A stretch of 64,000 nucleotides of DNA from Flavobacteriales bacterium (GTDB taxonomy: Bacteria > Bacteroidota > Bacteroidia > Flavobacteriales_F > PHOS-HE28): positions 1 through 64,000 of the forward strand of contig JADJXF010000013.1 in the NCBI GenBank assembly GCA_016715995.1, read 5' to 3'. This document shows, piece by piece, positions 8,880 to 17,555 of this stretch. The notes beneath the pieces were generated by a model. The model was not told the DNA's origin. It ran no database searches and worked only from the letters and a program-made list of their open reading frames with translations. The position numbers and the translations under genes are program-made. How positions within the stretch are numbered: position 1 is the stretch's first letter; each line of letters opens with the position of its first letter.

Positions 8880-10334
8880 TCAATCGGCGATCCGAATGGC
8901 CGACAGCTCGCCATCGGCTTCCCGGAACACCACACCCTTGCGTTGGCCTGCGGCACGCATCAGTTCCAGGGCTCGCTCTTCCTGATTGACCCGGAACAAG
9001 GTGCGCTTCGCATACCACTGCACTTGCGGCTCCGGAGTGAAGCCGAGGGTGAAGACCATCTCATCGGGTCGGGCTTCGCGCGCGATGGCCTCTCCTTGTT
9101 CGTGCTGCCAGGTGAAGCGCTTGTCGCTCGCAGAGTCAATCGGGTTGGTGCGGTAGAAGTAGAGTACACCGGCCAAAGAGGTGATGATGAGCAAAGCAGA
9201 TGACCATCGCCAGCCGAATAGCGAAAGGCCCATTCCGGCCAACGCGCATAAAGGCAACCCGGCCTTGAGCGCGGCGAAGTCGTGCAGCGAGTATTCCAGC
9301 AGGAATATGTGCTCGAGCATAAGGGGCGCCCCCGCAAGGGCGACGAAGAGCCGGAAGCGTTGCGGAATGACAAGCGTGTGCCGTCGATTCAACAGGAGCA
9401 GGATCAAGGGCAAGAGGAGCGGCAGCCAATTGATCCGGTAGTTCAGCAGCAGCGTCCCGATGGCATCGCCCAGGGATCGACCGAGACCTGTGCTGCCGCG
9501 CTCGGCATAACGACCGGTGAAATAGGCGATGAGCGCATCGGCCTCCACCACCTGCATCCAGCGCCACGCCGTATAGCCTAGCGCCAGTCCGACACCGAGC
9601 ATCGCAGCAGCCATGATGCGCAACTCCTGCACTGAGCGGGAGCGCCACCACCGAAGGAGCGCGATGAAGAACAGCGCTGCGCCCGCCCACACCCCCGGCC
9701 AGCTGATCAACGTGGTGACGCAAAGGGTGAGGCCTGCTAGCAGTGGCTGATGCCAACCCGGCCTATGATGACCGTACATCCTCAACACCGCCAGCACATG
9801 CCATACCCAGGCGTTCTGAACGAACATGTCGCTCATGTACACGTTGCCATGGAACCACAGCGAAGCGGGCATGAACAGGTAGAGCAGGGAAGCGAAGAGC
9901 GGCGCGTTCGATTCGCGCTCGATAGGGTGCAATTCGCGAACGACGAGATACAGACCGATCGCGGTGAGCAAGTGGAAGAACAGGTTGAAGAGTTGCAAGC
10001 CCAGCGCGTTCGGGGCAACTCCAGTAAGAGCGAATAGCGCATGCGACAGGTCGAATGCCAGCGGCGGGTGCGAGAGGTAATAGAGCACACCGTCGTGCAG
10101 CGCCGGCGCGTCGGTGTAGCTGGGCGGAATCAGATCAGCGGGACCAGTGAAGGTGATGGCGGGTGCGCCATGGTGCGCGATGAAGCCATCCTGCTGCCAA
10201 TTGTGGAGCACAATGAGCACCAGCGCCGTGCAGAGCTCGTGGTGGCCGCTGAGCGGTCGGTTGAGCAAAGGCCAGCGCACGGCGACGCTCACGGCGAAGG
10301 CGAACAGCAGCAGCAGGGCGCGGCGGCGCGACAT
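8880..10334 (-). CDS. polytopic GT-C-type membrane protein
   Basis: About 484 residues with ten or more hydrophobic helices starting at MSRRRALLLLFAFAVSVAVR and a small soluble C-terminus after about residue 400. An acidic pair in the first extracytoplasmic loop (SGHHELCTAL) fits the GT-C pattern. An ATG 12 bases further up (10346) lies inside a -7 box (TATGTTCG), so I prefer 10334. It ends flush against the convergent gene before it (stop codons adjacent) and is divergent from the related protein at 10369. No catalytic function can be named. Confidence 0.65.
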   Translation of the reverse strand: MSRRRALLLLFAFAVSVAVRWPLLNRPLSGHHELCTALVLIVLHNWQQDGFIAHHGAPAITFTGPADLIPPSYTDAPALHDGVLYYLSHPPLAFDLSHALFALTGVAPNALGLQLFNLFFHLLTAIGLYLVVRELHPIERESNAPLFASLLYLFMPASLWFHGNVYMSDMFVQNAWVWHVLAVLRMYGHHRPGWHQPLLAGLTLCVTTLISWPGVWAGAALFFIALLRWWRSRSVQELRIMAAAMLGVGLALGYTAWRWMQVVEADALIAYFTGRYAERGSTGLGRSLGDAIGTLLLNYRINWLPLLLPLILLLLNRRHTLVIPQRFRLFVALAGAPLMLEHIFLLEYSLHDFAALKAGLPLCALAGMGLSLFGWRWSSALLIITSLAGVLYFYRTNPIDSASDKRFTWQHEQGEAIAREARPDEMVFTLGFTPEPQVQWYAKRTLFRVNQEERALELMRAAGQRKGVVFREADGELSAIRIAD

Positions 10335-10339
10335 TGCCG

Positions 10340-10347
10340 CGAACATA
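10340..10347 (-). promoter_or_regulatory. -7 box TATGTTCG for the minus-strand membrane gene
   Basis: TATGTTCG ends 5 bases before the ATG at 10334, so the transcript would start at or next to the start codon. It lies 6 bases from the opposing -7 box at 10354-10361. Confidence 0.45.
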
Positions 10348-10353
10348 GCCCGC

Positions 10354-10361
10354 TACCTTGG
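10354..10361 (+). promoter_or_regulatory. -7 box TACCTTGG with -33 TTG
   Basis: TACCTTGG is preceded by TTG at 10334-10336 (17-base spacer) and lies 7 bases before the ATG at 10369, predicting a leaderless or nearly leaderless mRNA. The -33 element overlaps the start codon of the divergent gene. Confidence 0.5.
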
Positions 10362-10368
10362 TCGCATC

Positions 10369-11757
10369 ATGCTTGCGCGTGCCGAACGAGTGATTCCCCT
10401 CTGGGCCGCCTTGCTCATCTTGGTGGTCCTGGCCATAACAATGCACGCTCCCATCATCGGCTGCACCTTCTTCAGCGATGATTTCCAGGTCTTGTATCGG
10501 CTGAAGACGCAGGGCTCAAGCACCTTCTTCCGCCCGCTGGCGGATTGGTCGCTGCGCATCAACCTTGCCGTGGCGGAACCTGAGCCGTGGGCCGTCCGCA
10601 TCGTGAACGTGGCCTTGCTCGGGGTGAACGCCTGGCTGGTGTTCCTGCTGGCCAAGCGGCTGCTGCCGCAGGCAATGGCCTTCTTCGCTGGGCTCCTCTT
10701 CGTCCTCTATCCCTTTCACATGGAGCCGCAGGTGTGGATTATCGGTCGCGGCGCGGCCATGGCGACCAGCTTCATCTTGTTGGCATTGATCGTCGCCACG
10801 AGCAAGGCGCAGTCTGTGCGTAAGGCGGCTGGCGTCGGGGCCCTCGGCCTCCTCGGCTCGCTTTGCTACGAGAGCGCGCTGCTGCTTCCGCTTATGGTCG
10901 GTGCTTGGTGGCTCTTGCTGCGTCCTTCTGATTCAGAAGGGTGGCGATGGGCGGTTCTCGCATCGGGACTTGTTGTGGCGCTGAACCTGGTTCTGCGTTG
11001 GCTCCTCAGTGAGCACATCACCAATGAATACGGCGCGGCCTTCTTCGCGATGGATCCGTTGGGCTATCCCGCCATGCTACTCAAGGTCATCGGCCGTTCC
11101 TCCCTTCCGCCGAATGAATCGCCATCGGCGCAGACGGCGCGGTTCGCAGCGCTGGGTCTGGCGCTGCTGGCGGCAGGCGCTTGGTTCTGGATCGCGAGCA
11201 AGAAGGATATCGTCAAACGGAGGCACGCCTTGCTGCTCATCGTGCTCTTCGGCATTGGTTCCCTTGTCGCCGTCGTGGGCGGTGTGAGCACGCGCACCAG
11301 CGAGAGCGACCGATTCCTCTATCTGCCATCGGCATTCCTGAGTATCCTTCTCGTCCTGATACTATCGCAGTTTTCGTCACCACGCTGGCGCCATCTCGTT
11401 CTCGGGCTGCTCCTTGTTGCCTCGATCGTTGGCCTGCGCCGGAGCCAAGCCAACTGGATCGTGGCCTCACGAACCATCGAACGCATCATCGCCTCCGTGC
11501 CGCAACCGCCAAAGGAGGGGCGCTTGTTCGTCCACGGTCTTCCGGGCGAACACCGCGGTGCGTTCATTTTCCGGCACGGCTTCCATGAGGCATTGCTCTT
11601 CGCAGGACGCGATACGACCGGCATCCTTCGCGCGGACACGTTGGTCGGGACACGCGCCGTGGATTGCTCCGACCGAAGGGATACGCTGGAGGTGAGAGAA
11701 CGTGACCGTATCGTTCATTGGGCTGGCGAGCGGTTCAAGGACCTCCCGGTGCGTTAG
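10369..11757 (+). CDS. polytopic GT-C-type membrane protein
   Basis: A 462-residue protein with about ten hydrophobic helices. The acidic loop after the first helix reads GCTFFSDDFQVLYRL, where an SDDF-type motif fits a GT-C catalytic aspartate. A long basic-to-acidic C-terminal segment after about residue 375 is soluble. The start at 10369 is chosen over upstream codons in the same frame because of the -7 box 7 bases before it and the N-terminal signal-anchor that follows. It may be co-transcribed with the T9SS protein at 11767, although that gene has its own box. Confidence 0.65.
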   Translation: MLARAERVIPLWAALLILVVLAITMHAPIIGCTFFSDDFQVLYRLKTQGSSTFFRPLADWSLRINLAVAEPEPWAVRIVNVALLGVNAWLVFLLAKRLLPQAMAFFAGLLFVLYPFHMEPQVWIIGRGAAMATSFILLALIVATSKAQSVRKAAGVGALGLLGSLCYESALLLPLMVGAWWLLLRPSDSEGWRWAVLASGLVVALNLVLRWLLSEHITNEYGAAFFAMDPLGYPAMLLKVIGRSSLPPNESPSAQTARFAALGLALLAAGAWFWIASKKDIVKRRHALLLIVLFGIGSLVAVVGGVSTRTSESDRFLYLPSAFLSILLVLILSQFSSPRWRHLVLGLLLVASIVGLRRSQANWIVASRTIERIIASVPQPPKEGRLFVHGLPGEHRGAFIFRHGFHEALLFAGRDTTGILRADTLVGTRAVDCSDRRDTLEVRERDRIVHWAGERFKDLPVR

Positions 11758-11762
11758 CTTCG
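11755..11762 (+). promoter_or_regulatory. -7 box TAGCTTCG before the T9SS protein at 11767
   Basis: This variant -7 box overlaps the stop codon of the upstream gene and ends 4 bases before the ATG, so the mRNA would be leaderless. Confidence 0.4.
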
Positions 11763-11766
11763 GAGC

Positions 11767-12753
11767 ATGGTTCGTTGCTTGGCGCCATGGACGCTGCTGA
11801 TCACCGCGGTGGCTCACGCACAGCCGACCCTGGATCGTCAGGTTTTCCCATCGGCAGCCACCGTGTACGGCTACCACGACACGCCGTACATGGCGGCCGG
11901 CAGGGCGGGTATGGGAATGAAGTGGGATTACAGCAGCCTCCCCCTTGGCGCACTGGTGCCCTATCAATGGACCACCACGGACATCGCACCGGGCGCCGGC
12001 GCATTCCCTTCGAAAGCCCTGGTGCTGCGAGTGCCCGGTGAGCCCACGGCGTATTACCAAACCGGCGACACGGCCTTTTACTGGCTGGGCAGCTACAGCG
12101 ACACCGCGCTGATCCGCTTCGATCCGCCGCTCGCCATCCTCGACCTGCCCTGCACCATCGGCACGCAATGGCTCGACACCGGCGTGGCGGCGGTCACTGG
12201 TGCCGGTCGGCTCGCGATGCGCTCGACTTCCCTGCAGGCGCATGCCGATGCATGGGGAACGCTGATCATGCCCTACGGCGAAGTGCACAATGTGCTGCGC
12301 GTGCGCTACGAGCTGAAGGTGACGGCGCGCAACGATCCCCAGCAGATGATCCTGAGCGAGGTCCGCTATTCGTGGTATTGCGACCGAACGCCCATGCCCT
12401 TGCTGATCATCACGGAGCGGTTTGGTTGGCCGCCCGAGCGCACGCTCCGCTGGCTCGATGGCACCTGGCAGACCGATCCCGCCAGCCTGTTCCGCCCCAT
12501 TGTGCTGCGGCCCTTCCCTGACCCCTGCGATGACATGACTGTGGTGGACCTTCCCGCTACGCGTGCCGACCGCACCATCCTGCAGTTGGTGGACGGCAAT
12601 GGGCAGGTGCGCAAGGAATGGCTGGCGGAATTCACGGGACCGCAAACCAGGCGATTGACCCTGCAGATGAACGACGTGCCATCGGGCGCTTACACGCTCT
12701 CGTGGATCGGCACCGCAGGCACCTTGGGGAGCTCGCGCCTCACCAAGCGGTAG
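11767..12753 (+). CDS. secreted protein with T9SS type A sorting domain
   Basis: A 328-residue protein. The signal peptide (MVRCLAPWTLLITAVAHAQP) is cleaved after AHAQ. Residues about 20-240 form a beta-rich domain that I do not recognise. Residues about 245-328 are a Por-secretion-tail domain: IVLRPFPDPCDDMTVV, a central LQLVDGNGQVRKEW strand pair, and MNDVPSGAYTLSW before the basic end RLTKR. It should be exported by T9SS. No cargo function is evident. Confidence 0.75.
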   Translation: MVRCLAPWTLLITAVAHAQPTLDRQVFPSAATVYGYHDTPYMAAGRAGMGMKWDYSSLPLGALVPYQWTTTDIAPGAGAFPSKALVLRVPGEPTAYYQTGDTAFYWLGSYSDTALIRFDPPLAILDLPCTIGTQWLDTGVAAVTGAGRLAMRSTSLQAHADAWGTLIMPYGEVHNVLRVRYELKVTARNDPQQMILSEVRYSWYCDRTPMPLLIITERFGWPPERTLRWLDGTWQTDPASLFRPIVLRPFPDPCDDMTVVDLPATRADRTILQLVDGNGQVRKEWLAEFTGPQTRRLTLQMNDVPSGAYTLSWIGTAGTLGSSRLTKR

Positions 12754-12872
12754 AACTATGCTGTGACCGTGATGCGCTTGGCGCCGCGCGCTCCAAGCAT
12801 CTCCTTCGCTACCGCCTATTCGTGTGACGTTCGTCCTGGTGGAAGAAGGCCCCGAGACGGCTCCACAAATCA

Positions 12873-13271
12873 CTACGGCTTCTTCAATGCAGTGAGCAAA
12901 TCAATCATGACAGCTTGCTGGTCAGCAATGCTCTTCAGCACCGCCGTATTTCCTTCTAGGACAGCGGTGAACCGTTCGAATGCTTGTTCGCTTACACCGT
13001 GATGGTTCTGTGTGTGAATCACATTGTAGCCGTGCGACGCATGGTCTTGCATGTTCAGGATAGGCTGGTCCGCCTGAAGGAATTGGTCCAGGGTCATCCC
13101 ATAGAACTCAGCGAGCTTGACGACATGTTCCGCAGTGAGCGTTGTGTGGCCGCTCTCGAGTTCCGAATAGGCGGGTTGGCGAATGCCCAGCACCTCTGCC
13201 AAATCCTCTTGCTTTAATCCCCTATGCTCTCTTAGTTCTCTCAGGCGCAAGGCCATCACCTTCTTGTTCAT
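12873..13271 (-). CDS. XRE-family helix-turn-helix transcriptional regulator
   Basis: A 132-residue cytosolic DNA-binding protein. Residues about 8-64 are an HTH_3 domain (LRELREHRGLKQEDLAEVLGI.QPAYSELESG). Residues about 92-130 form an amphipathic helical tail that may oligomerise. Its start lies 18 bases after a minus-strand -7 box that abuts a palindromic repeat at 13300-13330, so autoregulation and control of the divergent lipoprotein genes are likely. The surrounding DNA is visibly less GC-rich than the rest of the window. Confidence 0.88.
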   Translation of the reverse strand: MNKKVMALRLRELREHRGLKQEDLAEVLGIRQPAYSELESGHTTLTAEHVVKLAEFYGMTLDQFLQADQPILNMQDHASHGYNVIHTQNHHGVSEQAFERFTAVLEGNTAVLKSIADQQAVMIDLLTALKKP

Positions 13272-13289
13272 GGCAACCGGCTTATGGCC

Positions 13290-13297
13290 GCAAGGTA
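13290..13297 (-). promoter_or_regulatory. -7 box TACCTTGC for the XRE regulator
   Basis: The box is read on the minus strand, 18 bases before the regulator ATG. The operator-like repeat starts three bases upstream and covers the region where the -33 element would lie. Confidence 0.5.
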
Positions 13298-13299
13298 TT

Positions 13300-13330
13300 G
13301 GCTATGCCGATACGCGATATTGGCATAGCC
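13300..13330. promoter_or_regulatory. operator-like inverted repeat between the XRE gene and the lipoprotein genes
   Basis: GGCTATGCC (13300-13308) and its exact reverse complement GGCATAGCC (13322-13330) have centres 22 bases apart, about two helical turns, with further partial symmetry outside. This is what two XRE dimers on one DNA face would need. Binding by the adjacent regulator is inferred, not shown. Confidence 0.6.
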
Positions 13331-13391
13331 GATGAAGACATGGGTCAATCGGTTTGACTTTCGTAAGGCAAACCAACACAACCATCGTATC

Positions 13392-13856
13392 ATGAAAGCA
13401 GCAATGTGTTTTCTCGGTGTTTCAATCATGGCTTTCTCATGTCAGAAGGAAACCCGCGTTGATCCTGTTACAACACAAGCAGAAATGGGTATCGCAAAGG
13501 CGGCCCCGTCCCGATATTGGTTCGACAATGGCGACGATGGAATCAATGCGGAAGGAATCACCTATGGATGCAAACGCCCCGGCAGCAACTGTTTCTGGGC
13601 GGTTGAGATTCATGCGGTGCATACCGCCACCGTTACAAGCGTTCTGAATACCGTGAAACAGGGAAACCAGGCGGCGATTGTTACGGCATTCACGACCCAC
13701 AAGCTCGTTCTGGAGGAATACATGACGAGTGCTCATGTTAATGGTGTTATTAATCAAACCTACGTGGCGACAGTACCAAGAGAGAGCTCATCTACATCGT
13801 ACCTCAGACTGGCCAGTGGTGGGTCGACAGTGGCAGTTTACGCGCTGGTGTTGTAG
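13392..13856 (+). CDS. small secreted lipoprotein, unknown function
   Basis: A 154-residue protein with a lipoprotein signal peptide (MKAAMCFLGVSIMAFSC, lipobox cysteine at residue 17). The mature part contains two further cysteines (GCKRPGSNC) and no family I recognise. The frame is open 60 bases further up, but the signal peptide fixes the start at 13392. It is the first gene on the plus side of the operator at 13300-13330 and may be the regulator's main target. The AT-richer composition suggests recent acquisition. Confidence 0.6.
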   Translation: MKAAMCFLGVSIMAFSCQKETRVDPVTTQAEMGIAKAAPSRYWFDNGDDGINAEGITYGCKRPGSNCFWAVEIHAVHTATVTSVLNTVKQGNQAAIVTAFTTHKLVLEEYMTSAHVNGVINQTYVATVPRESSSTSYLRLASGGSTVAVYALVL

Positions 13857-13889
13857 GCCCCTTGTTTGAGTGGCGGTGGGGGTGTCGGT

Positions 13890-13897
13890 TACCTTTC
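13890..13897 (+). promoter_or_regulatory. -7 box TACCTTTC with -33 TTTG
   Basis: TACCTTTC is preceded by TTTG at 13865-13868 (21-base spacer) and ends 4 bases before the ATG at 13902. This is a complete Bacteroidota-type promoter predicting a leaderless mRNA. Confidence 0.55.
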
Positions 13898-13901
13898 GCC
13901 A

Positions 13902-15110
13902 ATGACTACGCATGCTCGATCATTTGTGCATCGAATGTCGGCAGCGTTTCTGTCCTTGGTGTGCTTTACGGCATGCACTAGCGTAGTTGATTCTGGCGAT
14001 CGAACACCAAGCAAGAGACTGCTATTCAACGTCGGATTTCCATCTGGCATTAGGTCCATGGGAGCTTTCGTTGATCCAGCATCCGGAGAGGAGGTCGTTT
14101 ACTTCGCGAATACGGGTACATACAAGCTGATAAGGTTCTTCGACCGTGAAGGAGGGCTCGTGAAGGAAACGAGCCTCAAACGGATTCGGGGCGACGTTGC
14201 ACGCGTGGAGGCGTGGAGCCTTGATTCGGTATTAGCCATTCATCTGTACACGAACTGGGCGACCTTGGTCGTCAACGACAGCGTGCCGGTGCGCGAGATT
14301 CAATTGGACTCAGTCCTGCACGCGAAGACCACGGACCGGTTTGAGCTTTGGCCATCGCCCTTCTCTTGTGTGATGAATGATGGATCCTTGATTCTGCATC
14401 CATCATGGGCCGCGAATCTCAGAGATCAGGACGAGGCGGCTGAGCCCGCCGAGGGTACTTACGAGTACTTCAACTACTACTGTAGACAGTCAGCCTCAAG
14501 GCCCGCGATCGTCAAGTTCAATCCCGCGATGAGTCCCCAGTCGGCCACATTCATGGCGGACTCATTCTATTCCAAGCTGTCCGATCGGGTTTCGCTCTAC
14601 GATGAGACTGCTCCATATGCGGTGTGCAACAATCGGATATTCATGATGACCTTCTATTCCCCCCATGTGCTCGTCTTGGACGCAACCTCCGGCCAGGTCA
14701 TGGATACGCTAACCCTATCATCCAGCGTAACACAAGTACATATTCCTCCGCCGACGCTCACGGAGGAAGAGTTCGGGGATGTTGGGGGGCGCCGAAAGGA
14801 GCGCCTCCGAACCGGCGCGTGCATCCAAGGAATTGCATTTGACAAACCCCTGCAGCGATATGTCGTTGTGATTGCTCACCAAGTGTCGTTGTCAGACTCG
14901 ATTCCCAGTGGGCTGCGCCCGTTTTCGGTGCTCGCTTACGACACCCTTTTCAACAGAATGGGCGAAATCGTCATAGAGGGAGGTGAGTATGTCATGCAGA
15001 ACATGCTGTCACTTTCAGATGGCGTATACCTCATGCGATGGCGGGGAGGGAAGGAATCCGCGCATGGGAGATTCGAGTTTCAGAGGATTGCAATGGACAC
15101 AATCGAGTGA
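13902..15110 (+). CDS. beta-propeller-like lipoprotein
   Basis: A 402-residue protein with a lipoprotein signal peptide whose lipobox is CFTACTS (cysteine near residue 24). The rest is beta-rich, with repeated short strands and a pattern like the 6-bladed propeller lipoproteins (BF3164/DUF4221-like) of Bacteroidota, such as LLFNVGFPSGIRSMGAFVDP...VYFANTGTYKLIRFFDREG. I assign the fold tentatively. The stop overlaps the next ATG (TGATG), so this protein and the CxxC lipoprotein after it are made together. Confidence 0.6.
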   Translation: MTTHARSFVHRMSAAFLSLVCFTACTSVVDSGDRTPSKRLLFNVGFPSGIRSMGAFVDPASGEEVVYFANTGTYKLIRFFDREGGLVKETSLKRIRGDVARVEAWSLDSVLAIHLYTNWATLVVNDSVPVREIQLDSVLHAKTTDRFELWPSPFSCVMNDGSLILHPSWAANLRDQDEAAEPAEGTYEYFNYYCRQSASRPAIVKFNPAMSPQSATFMADSFYSKLSDRVSLYDETAPYAVCNNRIFMMTFYSPHVLVLDATSGQVMDTLTLSSSVTQVHIPPPTLTEEEFGDVGGRRKERLRTGACIQGIAFDKPLQRYVVVIAHQVSLSDSIPSGLRPFSVLAYDTLFNRMGEIVIEGGEYVMQNMLSLSDGVYLMRWRGGKESAHGRFEFQRIAMDTIE

Positions 15111-15550
15111 TGTTCAAATGGATCGGCTGGGTGCTCGTCTGTGTCCTTGTCGGATGCGCAGGGAAGCACCAATCGCTGTGTGAGTTCATTCAACAAGCGC
15201 GCGCGGGATGGGATTGCGCCGACCTGGATGCGATCATCTACCTGACCGAACGAGGCTGTCTGAGATGCAACAAAGGATTCGTCGAGGTGGTTGAGCCCGA
15301 GTTGACGAATGAGCGGATTGCAATTGTTGTTGCCGCCTCTGGACTAAAACTCGACATCAGTCCATTCATCATGGATTCTACTCGAGTAATCTGGGATTAT
15401 GAGCAAGGTTTCGAAAGAACGGGAGGGCTTCGTGCCAGCGGGGTGGTGTTCCTTCGGAACGGGGAAGTTGACACCGTTATTACGCTGGATGCGCTAGGGC
15501 TGAATGACCAGCTCGGCTATATCGCGACAAGGCTGAGTCGAACCCGCTAA
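15110..15550 (+). CDS. small lipoprotein with CxxC motif, possible thioredoxin-like fold
   Basis: A 146-residue protein with a lipoprotein signal peptide (WVLVCVLVGCAGK, lipid cysteine at residue 16). A CLRC motif (residues about 50-53, in TERGCLRCNKGF) sits after a predicted beta-strand and before a helix, as in thioredoxin-like oxidoreductases. No cis-proline segment is obvious, so the assignment is tentative. It is translationally coupled to the propeller lipoprotein, suggesting both act on the same periplasmic or outer-membrane target. Confidence 0.55.
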   Translation: MFKWIGWVLVCVLVGCAGKHQSLCEFIQQARAGWDCADLDAIIYLTERGCLRCNKGFVEVVEPELTNERIAIVVAASGLKLDISPFIMDSTRVIWDYEQGFERTGGLRASGVVFLRNGEVDTVITLDALGLNDQLGYIATRLSRTR

Positions 15551-15585
15551 TGGTCTGAAAATCCTCTCTTGGAGCGCGCGGGTCG

Positions 15586-17529
15586 TTATGCGCCCGCTTG
15601 AATCCGGGGTGAGCGCCGACTTTGACCCAGTATCTCCTTCACCGCTTCCACCACCGCCACATCATCGATCCCGCATTCGCGATAAAGCTCCGGTTGCGTG
15701 CCGTGCTCAATGAAGCGGTCCGGGACCGCCAGGCGCTTCACGTGTGCGGCGTAGCCGTGGTCGCCCATGAACTCCAGCACCGCGCTTCCCATGCCGCCGT
15801 GCAGGGCGTGGTCCTCTACGGTGATCACGTGCTTGAACTTGCCGAAGACCTCGTGCAGGAGTAGCTCGTCGATCGGCTTCACGAAGCGCATGTCGTAATG
15901 CGCCACGCTGTAGCCCACGGCCTGCAGTCGGTTGATGCCCTTCGTGGCCAAGTTGCCGATGTGGCCGATGCTCAGCACTGCGATGTCCGTGCCTGAGCGC
16001 AGCTTGCGCCCTGTGCCCACTTTGATTGCCTTGAAGGGCGTCTTCCACTCGGTCATCACGCCTTCGCCGCGCGGGTAGCGGATGCTGAAGGGACCCATGT
16101 CTGGCAGCTGGGCCGTGTACATCAGGTCGCGCAGCTCCTGCTCGTTCATCGGCGCGCTCACCACCATGTTGGGGATGCAGCGGAAGTAGGCGAAGTCGAA
16201 ATTGCCGTGGTGCGTGGGACCGTCGGCTCCAGCGAGTCCCCCGCGATCGAGACAGAACACCACGTTCAGGTTCTGCAATGCCACATCGTGTACCACCTGG
16301 TCGTAGGCCCGCTGCATGAACGAGCTGTAGATGTTGCAGAAGGGCACCATGCCTTGTGTGGCCATGCCTGCGCTGAAGGTGACGGCGTGTTGCTCGGCGA
16401 TGCCCACATCGAAAGCGCGGTCCGGCATGGCCTTCATCATGATGTTGAGCGAGCAGCCGGAAGGCATGGCAGGCGTCACCCCCACGATTTTCGGGTTCTT
16501 CTCGGCCAACTCCACAATGCTGTGGCCGAATACGTCTTGGTACTTCGGCGGTTGTGGGCTCTTGGGCACCACCTTGATGATCTCGCCGGTCTCCTTGTTG
16601 AAGAGACCGGGCGCGTGCCATACCGTAGGACTGCCCGCTTCGGCTGGCGCGTAGCCCTTGCCCTTCTTGGTGATCGTGTGCAGGATCTTCGGACCGGGGA
16701 TGTCGCGCAGGTCGCGCAGCACCTTCACAAGGTGGTCCACATCGTGGCCGTCCACCGGACCGAAGTAGCGGAAGTTGAGGCTCTCGAACAGGTTGCTCTG
16801 TTTCAGGAGCGCGCTCTTCACGGCGCCCTCCACCTTCTGCACGATGGCCTGCGCATTGGGTCCGAACTTGCTCAATTTGCCCAGCGCCTTCCACACCTCG
16901 TCCTTCACCTTGTTGTAGGTGTGGCTGGTGGTGATGTCCGTGAGGTACTCTTTCAGCGCCCCCACGTTGGGGTCGATGCTCATGCAGTTGTCATTGAGCA
17001 CCACGAGCATGTCGGTGCCCGCGCCGCCCGCGTGGTTCAGCGCCTCGAAAGCCTGGCCGGCCGTCATAGCGCCATCGCCGATTACCGCCACAAGGTGTCG
17101 GTCCTTCTCGCCTTTTAATTTGCTGGCCACGGCCATCCCCAATGCGCCGCCTACGCTGGTGGAACTGTGCCCAACCCCGAAGGTGTCGTATTCGCTTTCG
17201 CTGCGCTTCGGGAAGCCGCTTAGGCCCTTGTAGATTCGGTTCGTGTGGAAGACCTCGCGCCGACCGGTGAGGATCTTGTGCCCGTAGGCCTGGTGCCCCA
17301 CGTCCCACACCAGTTGGTCGTAAGGCGTGTTGAATACGTAGTGCAGCGCCACGGTCAGCTCCACCACTCCCAGGCTGGCGCCGAAGTGGCCGCCCTTCAC
17401 GCTCACCACATCGATGATGAAATCGCGCAACTCGGTACATACTTGCTGCAACTGCTCCTCAGGCAGGGCGCGCAGGTCGGCTGGGAGTGCGATTCGCTCC
17501 AAGAGGGGGTACGAAGCGATACTGGGCAT
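15586..17529 (-). CDS. dxs: 1-deoxy-D-xylulose-5-phosphate synthase
   Basis: A 647-residue thiamine-diphosphate enzyme that condenses pyruvate and glyceraldehyde-3-phosphate, the entry step of the MEP isoprenoid pathway. Visible features are GHQAYGHKILTGR, the ThDP motif GDGAMTAGQAFEALN followed by NDNCMSIDPNVG, the C-terminal transketolase part with CLDRGGLAGADGPTHHG, and IRYPRGEG. The frame is open further up, but MPSIASYPLLERI at 17529 is the normal N-terminus and lies 26 bases after a perfect -7 box. Confidence 0.97.
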   Translation of the reverse strand: MPSIASYPLLERIALPADLRALPEEQLQQVCTELRDFIIDVVSVKGGHFGASLGVVELTVALHYVFNTPYDQLVWDVGHQAYGHKILTGRREVFHTNRIYKGLSGFPKRSESEYDTFGVGHSSTSVGGALGMAVASKLKGEKDRHLVAVIGDGAMTAGQAFEALNHAGGAGTDMLVVLNDNCMSIDPNVGALKEYLTDITTSHTYNKVKDEVWKALGKLSKFGPNAQAIVQKVEGAVKSALLKQSNLFESLNFRYFGPVDGHDVDHLVKVLRDLRDIPGPKILHTITKKGKGYAPAEAGSPTVWHAPGLFNKETGEIIKVVPKSPQPPKYQDVFGHSIVELAEKNPKIVGVTPAMPSGCSLNIMMKAMPDRAFDVGIAEQHAVTFSAGMATQGMVPFCNIYSSFMQRAYDQVVHDVALQNLNVVFCLDRGGLAGADGPTHHGNFDFAYFRCIPNMVVSAPMNEQELRDLMYTAQLPDMGPFSIRYPRGEGVMTEWKTPFKAIKVGTGRKLRSGTDIAVLSIGHIGNLATKGINRLQAVGYSVAHYDMRFVKPIDELLLHEVFGKFKHVITVEDHALHGGMGSAVLEFMGDHGYAAHVKRLAVPDRFIEHGTQPELYRECGIDDVAVVEAVKEILGQSRRSPRIQAGA

Positions 17530-17535
17530 TGGCGG

Positions 17536-17549
17536 GCCTGTTAACAGGC
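17536..17549. promoter_or_regulatory. 14-bp perfect palindrome in the dxs leader
   Basis: GCCTGTTAACAGGC lies between the dxs -7 box and its ATG, about where transcription should start. It could be a repressor site or an mRNA hairpin; no regulator can be named. Confidence 0.4.
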
Positions 17550-17555
17550 GGTGAA

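Noticed and set aside
12770..12815. Hairpin GCTTGG...CCAAGC as an intrinsic terminator after the T9SS gene
   Set aside because: Only 6 base pairs and no T tract follow.
15575..15598. Hairpin GCGGG...CCCGC between the CxxC lipoprotein gene and dxs
   Set aside because: The stem is short, lies partly in the dxs coding end and has no T tract on either strand.
15707..17118. Long open frames overlapping dxs on both strands
   Set aside because: The dxs frame has full-length family homology; the others are by-products of codon bias.
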